64,000 bases of DNA from Chrysophaeum taylorii (Eukaryota; Sar; Pelagophyceae; Pelagomonadales; Pelagomonadaceae), in contig JAQMWT010000346.1 in the NCBI GenBank assembly GCA_029834535.1, positions 1 through 64,000 of the forward strand, in the 5' to 3' direction. The notes below the pieces were generated by a model, which saw only the letters and a program-made list of their open reading frames with translations, was not told where the DNA came from and searched no databases. Positions 47,830-58,810 of this stretch are shown in pieces (the first letter of the stretch is position 1; each line of letters opens with the position of its first letter). The position numbers and the translations under genes were made by a program.

Positions 47830-50800
47830 ATGGCAGCAGCAGCAGCAAGAGGGGTGTTGCAGGCGGTGTTTCCGGGGGGGCGACCCGAGGAGGTCGCGAC
47901 TCCGATGAAGGTCGAGGGGGCCGTGCCCAAGGGGTACAAGGCCCCGAACATGGCGATCGACGGGATACTGTTCCGCAAGACGAGCTTCAACAGCTGGGTC
48001 GAGCGGTACTTTCGAGTAACGCGAAACGAATTGGGGTACTGGTCGCACTACGTGGGCGAGATCAAGGCGAGCAAGGCCGTCGGGCGGACCCGGGGACCCT
48101 ACAAGTACTCGCCCGTCGGAAAGGCCTCGCAGACCTACGACCTCCGGAGGCCGGGGATGCGGGTGATGGAACCGGGCTTGGATCCCAAAATAATCGAGCT
48201 CCGGTACGCCTCGGGCGAGGTCGTCGAGATGAAAGCCGAGTCGGAGAAGGTGGCGGAAGCCTGGCGGCTTGTGCTGTGCAACGTGGCGGCCTACGAGGCG
48301 GCCCTCGCCGATCGCGTCATCGGCTCGCTCGAGATGGACGTCGACGGCGTCTACGTCGTGGGCGAGCAACGGTCGCACGCGCCCGCCGACCTCGCATGCG
48401 TGGGGGTGGAGGTCCGGTTCGACGGTGGGGCCTGGAGTTCTCCCGAGGGGATGGCCCCGTCGGTGGCGCGCGACAAGGTCCTGTACGAGAACTTGGACGA
48501 GGTCGACGACGTCGTATCTTTCGCCCGGGTAAAGCTCTCCGTGGATTCGCTGGACGTGCACCGCGCCAACGCCTCGTTCGTCGTCTCGGTCTACAAGGAA
48601 CCCGTGGCCGCCCACGCGCAGCGCTCCTCCTTTTCGCTGAAGGCGTCGTCCGACAAAAAGTTCGTCTTGGGGCAGCGTCGCATCTCGCTCTTCGAGCAGC
48701 GGTTCATCGAGAGCGCCGAGACCGAGGGTAACCGCGCGTTGGGTGGCCTCCGCATGCCGCACGGTGTGCGCGTCGACCAGCACCTCTCGGCCCTCGACGG
48801 CGACGCCTCGTGCCAGTGGCCCGGCACGGCCCCCGACGGCCACAAGCCCAAAGGCGGTGGTGGCTGGGGCTTCTTGCCGGTCTTCGACGAGAACGACGAC
48901 GACGACGACGATTCCAAGTGGGTCGGCGGCGACGGTGGCGTCAGGCACCGCCGGATCGTCGCGCTCGTGCACGCCAGGATCAAGCTTCGCGAGAACCTGA
49001 TCAACGTCGTCGATATCGACGGCCGCGAGCGCTTCGAGTACGATTACCTCGAGGACGAGGCGATCGACGCGGACGCGTCGTCGGCTCGGAATCGCCGTCG
49101 CAAGCAGTACAAGACGAGGGACGTGTCCTCCGAGGCGCTCATGTCGGTCGTGGCGCGCCTCGGGACCGTCGTCGAACAGCTCGCCGACTTGAAGCCCGAC
49201 GTCTTCACGTGGCGCGACCCCCCGGTCTCGGCGGCGACCTGGTTTGCGATGCTCGTCGTCGCTTTCTCGATCCCTTCGTCGGCGTCGTTGTGCTTGTTCT
49301 TGTGCGTCGCTCTCGGATGGCTCGCGTTTTCGCTCGCCGACGCGGCGCATCAACGCGTCGCCGCCTTCACCGACGCCGAGCGCGTCAAGCACCTCGTCGA
49401 GAACGCGCCGCGCCAGGTCGCGACGCTCCGGGTCGCCGCGTTGCGCGCCGAGAGTCTCGCCGCGGCAGACTACGACATCCTCGCCGGCGAGGCCCGCGAC
49501 TCGGACGCCTACGTCGCCGTCCTCAACTCCCCCGGGGACCCAACGGCCCGGGACATCGAAAAGATCGCCCCGACGCTCGTTGGCATCACAGAAGTTCGCC
49601 CGAACACCCTCGACCCCGTCTGGTGCGATTTGCCGACGCTCGGGCAGTCGGCGGAGATCCCGTCGATTTCCGTCGAGAATAATAATAATAATACGAAGAA
49701 GAAAAGGCAGAGGAGAATGCCCTCGATCCCGCGCCGCAGCGGCACCGGCGTCGACGCGACCAAGCTCCCGGCCAAACAGCGCCAAACCCTCTTCCATAAT
49801 CCCGAGAGCGAGGTGGCGCGTGCGCCTGCCGACTTCCGCGCCCCGTGGCTCTGCGCCGGTACTACTCTCGTGGATTATACCCGCGTACTTATCTCTGTCG
49901 CGCAGGCACGATGCTTCGCGGCAACTGTTGGGCCGTGCCGATTTTGCAGGAGGCCGTGAACGTGATGCAGCACGCGCCGCCGCGTATCGTGCCCTGGGCC
50001 GAGACGAAAGGCCGCGTCGTCTTTCGGGTCTACGACGCCAACATCCTCCAGACCGAGACGTTCCTCGGCCAGTGCGAGCTCCCCGTCTCCCACCTCGTCA
50101 AGCACATCGGCGAGCCGAGGGTCTACGTCATGGCGCTTCAGCCCTCGCGCATCCCCTCCCTCGACAAGCAGGTCGTCGAGAAGGAACTCAACGCGAATCG
50201 CGACCTCGGAACCCTCAGAGTCGTCGCGAGCCTCGACCGCGGCGTCGACGACTCGGATTCGCGCGTCGGCGTCTTCAAGAAGGCCCTCGCCGTCGACGCC
50301 TTCGAGCGCAAGGCTTTTATGCGCGGCAAGCGCGGCAAGAAGGCCAGGGTATCGACCTACGAGCAGCTCAAGGACATTCGACGGTCCTTCGCGAGCGCGC
50401 TCGACATGCTCGAGACCGGCACCTCGATGCTCGAGCGGCTCTACGCCCTCCTCACGTGGGAACACCCCGCCAAGACGGCCCTCGTCGTCTTGGGCCTCGT
50501 TTCGGGCGTCGTCGCCTGCTGCCTCATCCCCAACAACTTTCTCTGCGCGGCCCTCATGAGCAAGTTCTTCCTCCAGGGCCTCGTCGAGCGCGCCCGCGGC
50601 GAGGATTTCACCAGAATCCGTAAGGTCGACCCGACCGAAATCCAGCTCAAAAACCTCCTCAACGCGCTCCCAAACGCGCCGCAGCGCGACCGAGCGATCG
50701 TGCGCCGCCGCGCCGTCTTCAAGGCCCAGACCTCGCGCAACGAAATGCGAGCGCGTATCTCGCTCAACTTTGGCTTGCGCGTCCGCCTCCAGGCCTACGT

Positions 50801-51899
50801 CTACGTCTACAAGCCGACTCACCTCGCCGCCTCGTGGGAGCGCGAGTACGTCATCGTCGTCGACGGCGCTCTTCTGTGCTACGCGTCGATCGAGGACGCT
50901 CTCAAGGCTCCCACAAAGGGATTGAAGCGCAAGCAGCTCCTCGTCCCGCCGCCCCTCGGGGGCGCCTGGCTCGACGACGCCCGCGAACACGCCGACGATT
51001 CCGACCTCCCGGCCAGAGACATGCCCGTCTTCTTCGTCGCTGTCTACGTCCACGAAGCCGGCCCGACGGTCAGGCACATCGCGCGCGCTGGGATGGTCCC
51101 TGCGAAAGAAACCTTTGCGGTCAAGACCCGCGAAGCCTACGAGAATTTCAAGCACGCCGTCGAAGCCGAAAGCGCCTCGGCCAAAGACCACAACGCCTTC
51201 TTCGCCGGACACGAGCAGATCGAAGATGTCGCTGCCGAACTTGAATGGCGCAACGTCCATTCGATCTGGCTCGACCAACCTGTCTCTTCGGGCTGCCTCG
51301 AGCCGGGGCCTTTCACCGGCATCTTGTCGTGCTTCAACGCCTACCTGGGAAAGGATAATCCCTCTCCTCTTCCTCCTTTTGCCGACGCCAACAAGGACGA
51401 AGCGCGAATCGAGCCGGCCACCACTGACGTCCCCCCCGTGACCGAACAAGTAGACCCCCGGGATAATCCTGCTTCCCCCGCGGTCGCGTCCGGCGAATCT
51501 CCGCAGGTTTTTTCGGCTCCCGAGACCGAAGACGCGCCTGCCTCGCACGAGGCTGCGACAGAAGAGCCTATGATACCCACCGGAGGACAGCACAAGGGCT
51601 CTTCCCCCGCTGAAGAAGATGAGGGAAAGTCCGCCGCTTCTGGCGGCGGCGGCGGCGGCGCTCAAAAGACCGTGCCGAAGAAAAAGGTGTCGTTTGCCGA
51701 CAACAATACGAATCTCGCGACGTTCGGGATGGACCGCACGCCAGCAGTTGCCGATAGCAAAGGAGAATCCTCCTCGCAAGCCCCAGAGATCGCTGGCACC
51801 GAAGCTCCCGAAATCCGCCGCTCCAAGGAACCAGACGCCAGCGCTGGGGCGACGCGTTCCGCGGATGAGTTCCCGGAGGCGCTACCGTCGGCTCCCTAA
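47830..51899 (+). CDS. PH/C2/transmembrane (MCTP-like) protein, two exons
   Basis: Exons 47830-49858 and 49906-51899 joined across a 47-bp GT-AG intron give 1,340 residues; phase matches and the junction lies in the middle of a C2-like domain. Residues about 43-150 form a PH domain (LFRKTSFNSWVERYFRVTRN). Then comes a C2-like region, then TWRDPPVSAATWFAM and a double membrane span (about 466-500). A split C2 domain follows (RVAALRAESL to FRVYDANILQTETFLGQCEL, about 534-735). A second TWEHPAKTALVVLGLVSGV with spans (about 862-890) repeats the MCTP/PRT_C-type end. A second PH domain lies at about 972-1095, and the tail is acidic and disordered. MCTP proteins tether membranes and bind calcium or phospholipids. 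Here two such halves are joined with PH domains. The start follows the GTG-opened frame; the first ATG is 47830. Confidence 0.72.
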
Positions 51900-52267
51900 T
51901 AATGTGACGACCTCGACGTCGCCACATGAAGTAAGTTGTACATCAAGCTTGATAAGTTTCGTGCCTCACCGTTTCTGCACGCACCCCCCAAGTTACATGC
52001 CGAGCGGGTGATGAACCTGTTTGTTTGTAAAAAAGTTTGCTTTTGAAAACGAAAACACGAATGGCGAGGAATCGCCTTCTCCTTCAGTCTCACCATCATT
52101 TTGGGCTTGACCGCAGCAGCAGCAGCCTGCATTTCGTGTTGTTCGCATCTTTGCTATTGCGTAGCACTCGTGTTGTGTGTTTTCTTTCTTTCTTTCTTTC
52201 ACCATTGGCGACCCCGCCTTCTTGTGCGACAAACAAAAGAACGGCGCGGTCCGTACTATAATCCTAA
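51900..52267. other. 3' region of the PH/C2 gene, no gene recognised
   Basis: About 370 bp with polypyrimidine CTTT repeats (52180-52200). It runs into Helitron copy 2. Nothing else was seen. Confidence 0.55.
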
Positions 52268-53307
52268 TCCTAACTACTAATCGACAGATGTTTGTCTGTC
52301 TGTCTGTCTGTTTGTTTGTTTGTCCCTCGATTTAGGGTAAGGATCAGTTAGGCGCGAGAGTAAGGATCAGGTAGGCGCGAGAGCCAGACAGTGATCCTCC
52401 AAACCGTCTACGGCGACCTCGCAGACTATTTCCACGACCCGCGGCGGCTCTTTCAGCGCGCCATTCTCACGCCCCGTCGAAACGATGTTGTCGATGCTGA
52501 CAACGCGCACATGACCGTGGCCTTTTTTTCCCGGAGACGAGGCGTCGGAGTTCTTTTCGGCTGACTAGGCTGGGTCGGAAGACGACGCCTCGCTCTTTAC
52601 AGTAGAGTTTTCAACTCCCTGACAACCAACGGCATGCTGACTTTGATTGCGAGCTTAAAGTCTTCGCAACCTCGACCCGTCGCACGGCCACTGCAACGGT
52701 ACCAGATGTATGATCGATCGTGTCGTTGTCACCGAGGCTCCTCCAACCTGTATCCCGTAAGGCCCGCCGACACCAAACGATCACCAAGAGCCAGGGCCAG
52801 ACGCCCCGCGAGGTCGGCGTCCTCTTGGCGAAGCCCGTCTTCTGCCACGTCCAGCTCTACGTGGCTCTCTGTCGATCGGCAACCCCGAGGATATCCTCTT
52901 CTGAGTCGACGACTCCACCCTACCCCACACGTGCTGCGCAATACCGATAATCCCCCTCCCGGCGTCTACACGCGCACTGTAGGTGAACTTACTGGGACCA
53001 GGTGAACTTACTGGAGTTTGAGATTGGGACTAGGTGAACTTAGTGACCAGGTGAGCTTAATGGGACAAAGTGAACTTACTGGGGTTTTTAGAGTGAACGC
53101 AAAGGCTAGCGGCGTGTGCGGATAAAAGCAGCTTAGATTGGCCGAGGTGAGAGCGACGAGCTCGAAGGAGAGTGGGGTGAGTGGGTGTGAGCACGAGTGG
53201 GCTTACGCCGAATTTACTGGGGTTAGAGATTGGGACTAGGTGAACTTAATGGGGTGAAAATGCTGGGGTTAGAGATTGGGGCTAGGTGAACTTACTGGCC
53301 TGCACTT
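52268..53307 (+). mobile_element. Decayed Helitron/PIF1-helicase element, copy 2
   Basis: Nearly the same order of sequence as copy 1 with a few per cent of differences and small indels. Translation shows VILQTVYGDLADYF, FQRAILTP, later SEDDASLFTVEFS, and QTITKSQGQT plus EVGVLLAKPVF near the end (52760-52960). Stops occur within it. A GAGAGTAAGGATCAG segment duplicated near 52340-52385 is not in copy 1. Confidence 0.7.
52977..53300 (+). repeat. AGGTGAACTTACTGGG minisatellite, copy 2
   Basis: The same 16-base unit and interleaved blocks as 47227-47545, with different point changes, ending CTTACTGGCCTGCACTT. Confidence 0.78.
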
Positions 53308-53907
53308 GTGATACCCTAATGGAGGATTGATGCAACAGAGCCCCTATCTTCTTCGCGGGTCGCACAGTGAGAGTGGCGCGCGCTACACTATGCTCCCAAG
53401 CTGCAGCACGATGATGATTTGGTGGCAGTAACGAGAGAAGAGCATGATTTTTGGGCGCCGCCATCTTACTAAGTAGGCTCCTACACAATCAAATAATAAT
53501 AAACGACGGGCGAGTGCGGTGCGAAGTGGGTGCGTGTGACATGGGAATATATGTACAGCAAGATCACGACAGGTCGGAGATATCATACGTATACACAAGA
53601 TGATGATGATGATGATGATGATGTAAGCGGCCCCATGCGCAGAGAGTACTTACTATCCACAGAAGAACACAAGGTCGAAAGCACAACGAGCGCCGTAGCA
53701 CTGCAGGAAGAGATGATGAAAGTAGCAGCATGAAGGGTTGTCAGTCACGTGACAGCACGGTGGTGCCAGTAGTATAAGCATATGTATGGACAGGTTGTTG
53801 GCCGAGCGAGGTAGTAGTAGCTGCGTACAAACACGAGCAAAAGCGAGAAGACGGTCATCGAGTTAGAAGAAAAAGAAGAAGATCCGGAATTTTGTTTGCA
53901 TCGAAGA
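53308..53907. other. Intergenic beyond the dioxygenase stop, no gene
   Basis: About 600 bp between the element and the stop codon of the minus-strand dioxygenase gene, so it holds that gene's 3' untranslated region. A (GAT)n microsatellite lies at 53599-53623. A palindrome GTCACGTGAC lies at 53743-53752. Confidence 0.55.
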
Positions 53908-55776
53908 TCAGCCGGTGATGGCGACACGCTTGAGATGTGCCGGATTCCACCAGTAGGGTTCGCGACTCAAGACGCGGTTGGCGATGGTCATGAGGAAGTC
54001 GAGGGGGAGCGAAGGGTAGGAGGGGTCGAAGGCGGCTTGGTCGTAGTCGTGGCACCAGCGACGCGCAAGTTCCCAGTGCGGCGAGTCGCGGAGGGCGTCG
54101 CGCGTATTGCGGTCGGCGCCAAAGTGGTGGAAATAATAGTAGCCCTGGAAGACCTCGTGGTGCGTGAGGAGCCAGTGGGTCGCGGGGTCGACGTAGGGCG
54201 CGAGGAGCGCGGCCGCGGCCTCGCCGTGGCCCTTGGGGACGAGGTGCTCGGTGACGTCGTGGAACAAGCCGGCGACGACGAGGTCGTCCGACTCGCCGGC
54301 GCGGAAGGCGCGGCTGGCCGTCTGGAGTCCGTGCTCCATGAGATCGACGGGCTGCCCGAGGTAGAGGCCCACCTGCGCCTCGAGCATCGAGGCGAGGTTG
54401 CGGGCGACGTCGATCTTCGCGTACTCTGCTCCCATCTCGTCGAAAGCGGGCTTGGGTGCGTTTGCAAGCGAGGTCCAGGGCGCGGCGAGGGGATTCTCGT
54501 TGAGCTCGCGGCGCGCGCGCTCGTAGTGGAAGAATATGCCGTCGCGATCGAGGTAGCAGCCCTGGACGAATCGATCGCCGTCCGAAGGGAGGATGGCCGA
54601 TCGCGCGTGCAGGAGGCGCTTGTTGTCGAAAATTACGATGTCGCCGCGGCGGAGCTGGAGCTCGATGACCATGGAGGGATCGTGGGCGAGCTCGGAGAAG
54701 CGGCGCTTGGCCTTGTAGAAGATCTCGAGCTCGTCGGGCGGGAGGCGAGGCGCGTACCCTCCCGACTTGGCCGAGAAGCGGATCGCCTGCAGGCACCTCG
54801 CGCCGCGGCAGACGGGCGTGTCGTGTTTGAAGGCCATCGCCGCGGCGAACTGGGGCTTGAGCTCGAAGTGGGGGACGACGTGCCAGAGCGCGGACGTGCC
54901 GTCGCCGCCGTTGTTCTCGAACCTGACCGGGACGGTCGCGAGCGCGTCGAACAGCTCGGGATCTTCGGTCGCGAGGCGCTCGGCGATCGCGAAGCCGTCG
55001 ACAAAGTAGTTGCGGACCGTGCACTCGTCGCACGGAAACACCTCGCACTCGCACTGGTCGATCGCGTGGAGGAGTTGGAAGTCGGGCGTCGGGTAGCGGT
55101 ACGGGTTGTCCGTGTGCATGCCGATCGCCTTGGGCGTGTACGCGAGGTCGCGCTTCACGTTGGGTTCGTTCGACACGACCGACCGCACGTCGAAGTTCTC
55201 GCCCCACTCGGTCACCCGTAGCGTGCTCAGCTTGGCCGCGATCCCCGAACAAACCCGCTCCTCGCGGGGCGCGCCGCGCGCGAGCACTACGCCCGTCGAC
55301 TGGAGGAGTGCGTACAGCCGCAGCCGCGTCTTGGGCTCGAGAATTTCCGCGTACGGCATCATCGGCGGGAGTGTCAAGTTCGACGTCCACAGCTCCAGCT
55401 CGGGCCGCAGGGCCTGCGGAAACTGAATGAAAGACGAGGGCGCTTCCTTTATCGAGTCGTCCACCGCTTGCCGCGCCAGCTCTTCCACCTTGAAGCTCGA
55501 GGCGTGGAAGTCGGCGAACGTCACCTCCAGGAGCTCGTTCTGGATCGTCGCGTTCAGGACGCGCGGCGGCTCGTACTCGTGCGGCGCGTGAAGCCGCTGG
55601 AGCGTCACCTGATCAACCGACAAAGCCGACGTGCACCGCTCCCGCAGCCATTCGGCGTGGACGCGCCCGACCCCGTCCAGCGAAATCGCGAGCCCGTCGT
55701 CCTCGATCCTCACGTCCACCGCAACGCCCACCCCGACAAATACCACGAGTGACACCACCTTGCCTATCAGCATCAT
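53908..55776 (-). CDS. Fe/2OG dioxygenase fused to HD oxygenase (TmpA/TmpB-like)
   Basis: The ATG at 55776 starts a 622-residue protein, with a hydrophobic signal or anchor (MMLIGKVVSLVVFVGVGVAV). Residues about 25-425 form a gamma-butyrobetaine-dioxygenase-like (TauD/GBBH) enzyme: iron ligands HTD (221-223) in GMHTDNPYRYPTPDFQLLHA, His390 in KRLLHARSA, and Arg402 near QGCYLDRDG binding 2-oxoglutarate. Residues about 460-605 are an HD-type domain with the six ligands of the PhnZ/TmpB/MIOX di-iron oxygenases: His482 (MEHGLQTA), His506-Asp507 (FHDVTEHL), His517 (GHGE), His539/540 (LTHHEV) and an Asp in CHDYDQAAFD. TmpA hydroxylates trimethylaminoethylphosphonate and TmpB then cleaves the C-P bond. 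A single polypeptide with both would hydroxylate and cleave one substrate. Carnitine-type substrates are an alternative. Confidence 0.8.
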   Translation of the reverse strand: MMLIGKVVSLVVFVGVGVAVDVRIEDDGLAISLDGVGRVHAEWLRERCTSALSVDQVTLQRLHAPHEYEPPRVLNATIQNELLEVTFADFHASSFKVEELARQAVDDSIKEAPSSFIQFPQALRPELELWTSNLTLPPMMPYAEILEPKTRLRLYALLQSTGVVLARGAPREERVCSGIAAKLSTLRVTEWGENFDVRSVVSNEPNVKRDLAYTPKAIGMHTDNPYRYPTPDFQLLHAIDQCECEVFPCDECTVRNYFVDGFAIAERLATEDPELFDALATVPVRFENNGGDGTSALWHVVPHFELKPQFAAAMAFKHDTPVCRGARCLQAIRFSAKSGGYAPRLPPDELEIFYKAKRRFSELAHDPSMVIELQLRRGDIVIFDNKRLLHARSAILPSDGDRFVQGCYLDRDGIFFHYERARRELNENPLAAPWTSLANAPKPAFDEMGAEYAKIDVARNLASMLEAQVGLYLGQPVDLMEHGLQTASRAFRAGESDDLVVAGLFHDVTEHLVPKGHGEAAAALLAPYVDPATHWLLTHHEVFQGYYYFHHFGADRNTRDALRDSPHWELARRWCHDYDQAAFDPSYPSLPLDFLMTIANRVLSREPYWWNPAHLKRVAITG

Positions 55777-57890
55777 TTCCTTCTTCTTGTTGCAATTGGT
55801 TACGCACGACGTGCGGTTACTCAAATTAAGTAGGGCTAACGCTGGGGCTGTTGATGGGGGCTATCCGTTTAATAAGTGCAGAGCATTTCAAGCAGTGGTA
55901 AGTCACCTGGGAAACCATCCCATCTCATCATGAACGTTTGGAAGTATTTAATTCGGGGAATGAAAAGGTATGTTCCCTATTTCCTCAGAACACGAGAAAG
56001 GTATAGTGTATAGAGCTACATACCTCGGGACGCGCTAGACCATGATGATGAGCGCAGGCACAAATCAGAGGGCAATTTGATTGTGTAGAAAGGAAGAAGA
56101 AGGGTAAGGAAGAGGTCACGTTCTCAGCGGACGGATAAGGGTAAGAGGCAGCAGATTTCTCTGCACCCCCTCGAGATGTCTTAAGCGCAAGGTGCGACTG
56201 TAGAGCATCTCCTGAGAAAGATGATGAAGAAGAAAAAAGAGGAAATACAGTTTTGATGGTCACATAAGTCACATACGAAGCATCAAGAGTATAGAAGGGT
56301 CTTAGGACTTGGACTTGGTGGAGCTGAGAGTCGATTTGACCCTTTTGAACCGAACATTAAGAAACACAGATACAACAGACAGTGTATTGGGATTAGCAAT
56401 CATCGTCAGCTTCTAAGGTGGTGAACACCAATAGCTGAATGATGTGGTGCCAAGAGAAGGGTGAGTGCAAGTAGAGCATTCAGTATAGATGGCGACAGAG
56501 AGTCTAGATGAAAGGTGTCCAGTTGGTTTTCCAAAAAAAAAAGGCTGGACTTGGCGAACGAAGATAGAAGAGTCTTCAGATTCACATGAGAGCGGACGGA
56601 ATGCTCTGAAGCATGAGAGCAACTTGTCACGTAGATGAAGGAGGTGATCGTCCGGGGAGGAGTGGTTGGCAGCATGTTGGTCATGAGCGGTGAGTGTTAA
56701 GCGAGACAACAGCTCTGTGATCTTGTACAGTGTATAAGTAACACGTGGGTGTTGGCTGTAGGAGGGAAGAGCCGGTTCTCCAGGGAGGTGATTGAAGCAA
56801 TGGCAGCCTCGGTAATATAGATTCGAAGAGTTTCCTGGAGTTGGTCGACTTGTTGGCACAAGACGTCGAAATCAAAAAGCGAAGCAGAAGGCGTAGGTAG
56901 CGATGGCGCGATATCTCCAGAGTAGCGTCAGCGGAGTGAGTACGCGACGTTTCGGTCAACGTTAAAAAAGTTGGTGCAGGAAGCCTTAATGTTCTGTCGC
57001 ATAAGGGCCGAACATTACATCCCGAGTGATAGCGGTTCATCATCAGAGGATTGCGTAGTCGTCGTCATGTTGTACCACGCGATCGAGCAACAGCGCACCA
57101 AATCAGCGCTGAATGATGGTTTGTATAGCCTGAGCTGTGCGACTCTGTGTTCGAACACGAGTCACAAGTAAACTGATCCGTGTTGTGATAATGGGGATGT
57201 GACCATTCTTCATGGTCGTCGTGTTGAGTGACTCACTTCAGTGGGGAGTTCACGAGGTGCTTTGTGCCTTGAACTGCTGTCGAAGACTAGGAAAGTCGGT
57301 TTTCCACGATCATTGAGGCACTGCGCAAAAAAAGGAAAGCGACAAAATGAAACGTTCGCGTTTGGGGCATCTGTAGCAGCCAATAAGCAATAGCAGGACA
57401 GCTTCCCTTATAATGGGTAAGCGCATGGAAATGAATGTGGTCAGGTCTACAAACAATGAAAAGTCAGTAGACTCATAGGTCAGTGTGAGTTCCACTCGCA
57501 TAAAAGAAGCGAGAAATGGGGTGACAGGGACACGTTCTCAAGGAGAGAGATTCCTCGCTCGTAAGCAGCATAGTCAATACTGAGGCCGTCCTGGAACGTC
57601 GTCAGCGACTGAGGAGATATGCACGGCTAGGTGTCGGTGCAAACGCAGCAGCCTGTGGTGGCAGTTGTAGCAGTCATGGTTCGTTGCTTTTGCGACAACC
57701 TGAGGGAAGGTTCGGCCGTGGAGAGCGAGAAAGGACTGTCCTTCCACCGACTAGTGAGACGCCGCGGCCACGGGAGTGCCAAGAAAAGACATGAACAACA
57801 CTCGCCCGCGTACAAAAATTTGTGGCAAAGAAGGCAAGGCCAGGGCTAGGTTAACGACGTTGCGGTCACTAGAGTTAGGCATCTTCAATG
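55777..57890. other. AT-richer 2.1-kb region, probable retroelement 3' end
   Basis: Between the dioxygenase start and the retroelement pol end. Base composition is lower in GC than the genes. Minus-strand frames here (56406-57043) are short and overlap in several frames with no recognised family. It should include the dioxygenase promoter (nearest 55777) and the 3' LTR of the copia-type element, but I cannot fix LTR ends because the 5' LTR is outside the window. Confidence 0.45.
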
Positions 57891-58810
57891 TCAGAATTCA
57901 GAAGCATGATGCATACCGAGTAGAGAACGAAAAGTGGAGAACTCATCAGCAAGTGGCTTTGTAAAACCATCCGCCACGTTCAGCTTGCCGGGAACATGAT
58001 CATGTACTCACGGATCTTAAACCATCTGGTCGACAGTGCCTTGGATCGAGAGGACCCATCTGGGTTATTAGAGGTGTGAACAGCGGCAGCATTGTCAGAC
58101 AAGAGAGGTAGGCTTCTGATGAAGCGCATATCTTCAGCAATTGGGTTGTCATTGTCATCGAAGTCAACAGGGTCAGCGGTGTTCTCACCATTAGCATTGT
58201 TGACGTAGAAGGTGGGGTTGACGACAAAGGAGAGTTCCAACAGCAGCTTGCGTAGCCAAACAGCTTCATCAGCACAAATACTGAGGGCAATCAACTCAGC
58301 TTCGTGAGTTGAGCAGGAGACAATCGGTTGAAGTTTGCTTTTCCAACCAAGGCAGTTGAAAAGATAGAAGACAAACCCGGTGGTAGATTTCCTATCTTCC
58401 TGTGCTAAGGAAGGGGCGTTGTCAGCGTCAACCATGGCAACTAAGGGGTCAAACTGTCCAGTAGATACATCCTGCGGTTGGTAGTCGACCACAGTGGATA
58501 GATCAATTCGATTAGCGGAGACAGTGCGAAGGTGAGCTTCAATGGCATTACCTTTAGGATGGAACCAGAGGCGAAGTGAGCGGTTTTCCGGCTTCTTGAG
58601 GTAGCGAAGCAAATGCTCTAGCATTTGGACGTGAACATACGTGGGTGCATGCATACCACGCGAACATCTGCCCAAGGCTTGCGAGAAGTCAGGTCTGCAG
58701 GCAACTTGCATGAACACCAGCTTGCCAAGGAGGGTGGCAAAGTGCGAATTGATGTACAACTCTGTTTCAGAGCTGGGAGTGCCATCTTTATACTTGAAGG
58801 ACGATGACAT
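57891..58810 (-). pseudogene. Copia RNase H region, frameshifted
   Basis: The frame 57980-58810 carries FMQVACRPDFSQALGRCSRG, YLKKPENRSLRLWF, the metal residues in MVDADNAPSLAQEDRKSTTG, and SCSTHEAELIALS, as in copia RNase H. Near 57995-58010 one base is out of frame: the conserved tail VPGKLNVADGFTKPLADE continues in another frame to a stop at 57891. It is separated from the reverse-transcriptase frame by another one-base shift near 58825. Confidence 0.85.

Noticed and set aside
47818-49797. Minus-strand 659-codon frame (and 49875-51779)
   Set aside because: Antisense to the PH/C2 protein, which has recognisable domains on the plus strand.
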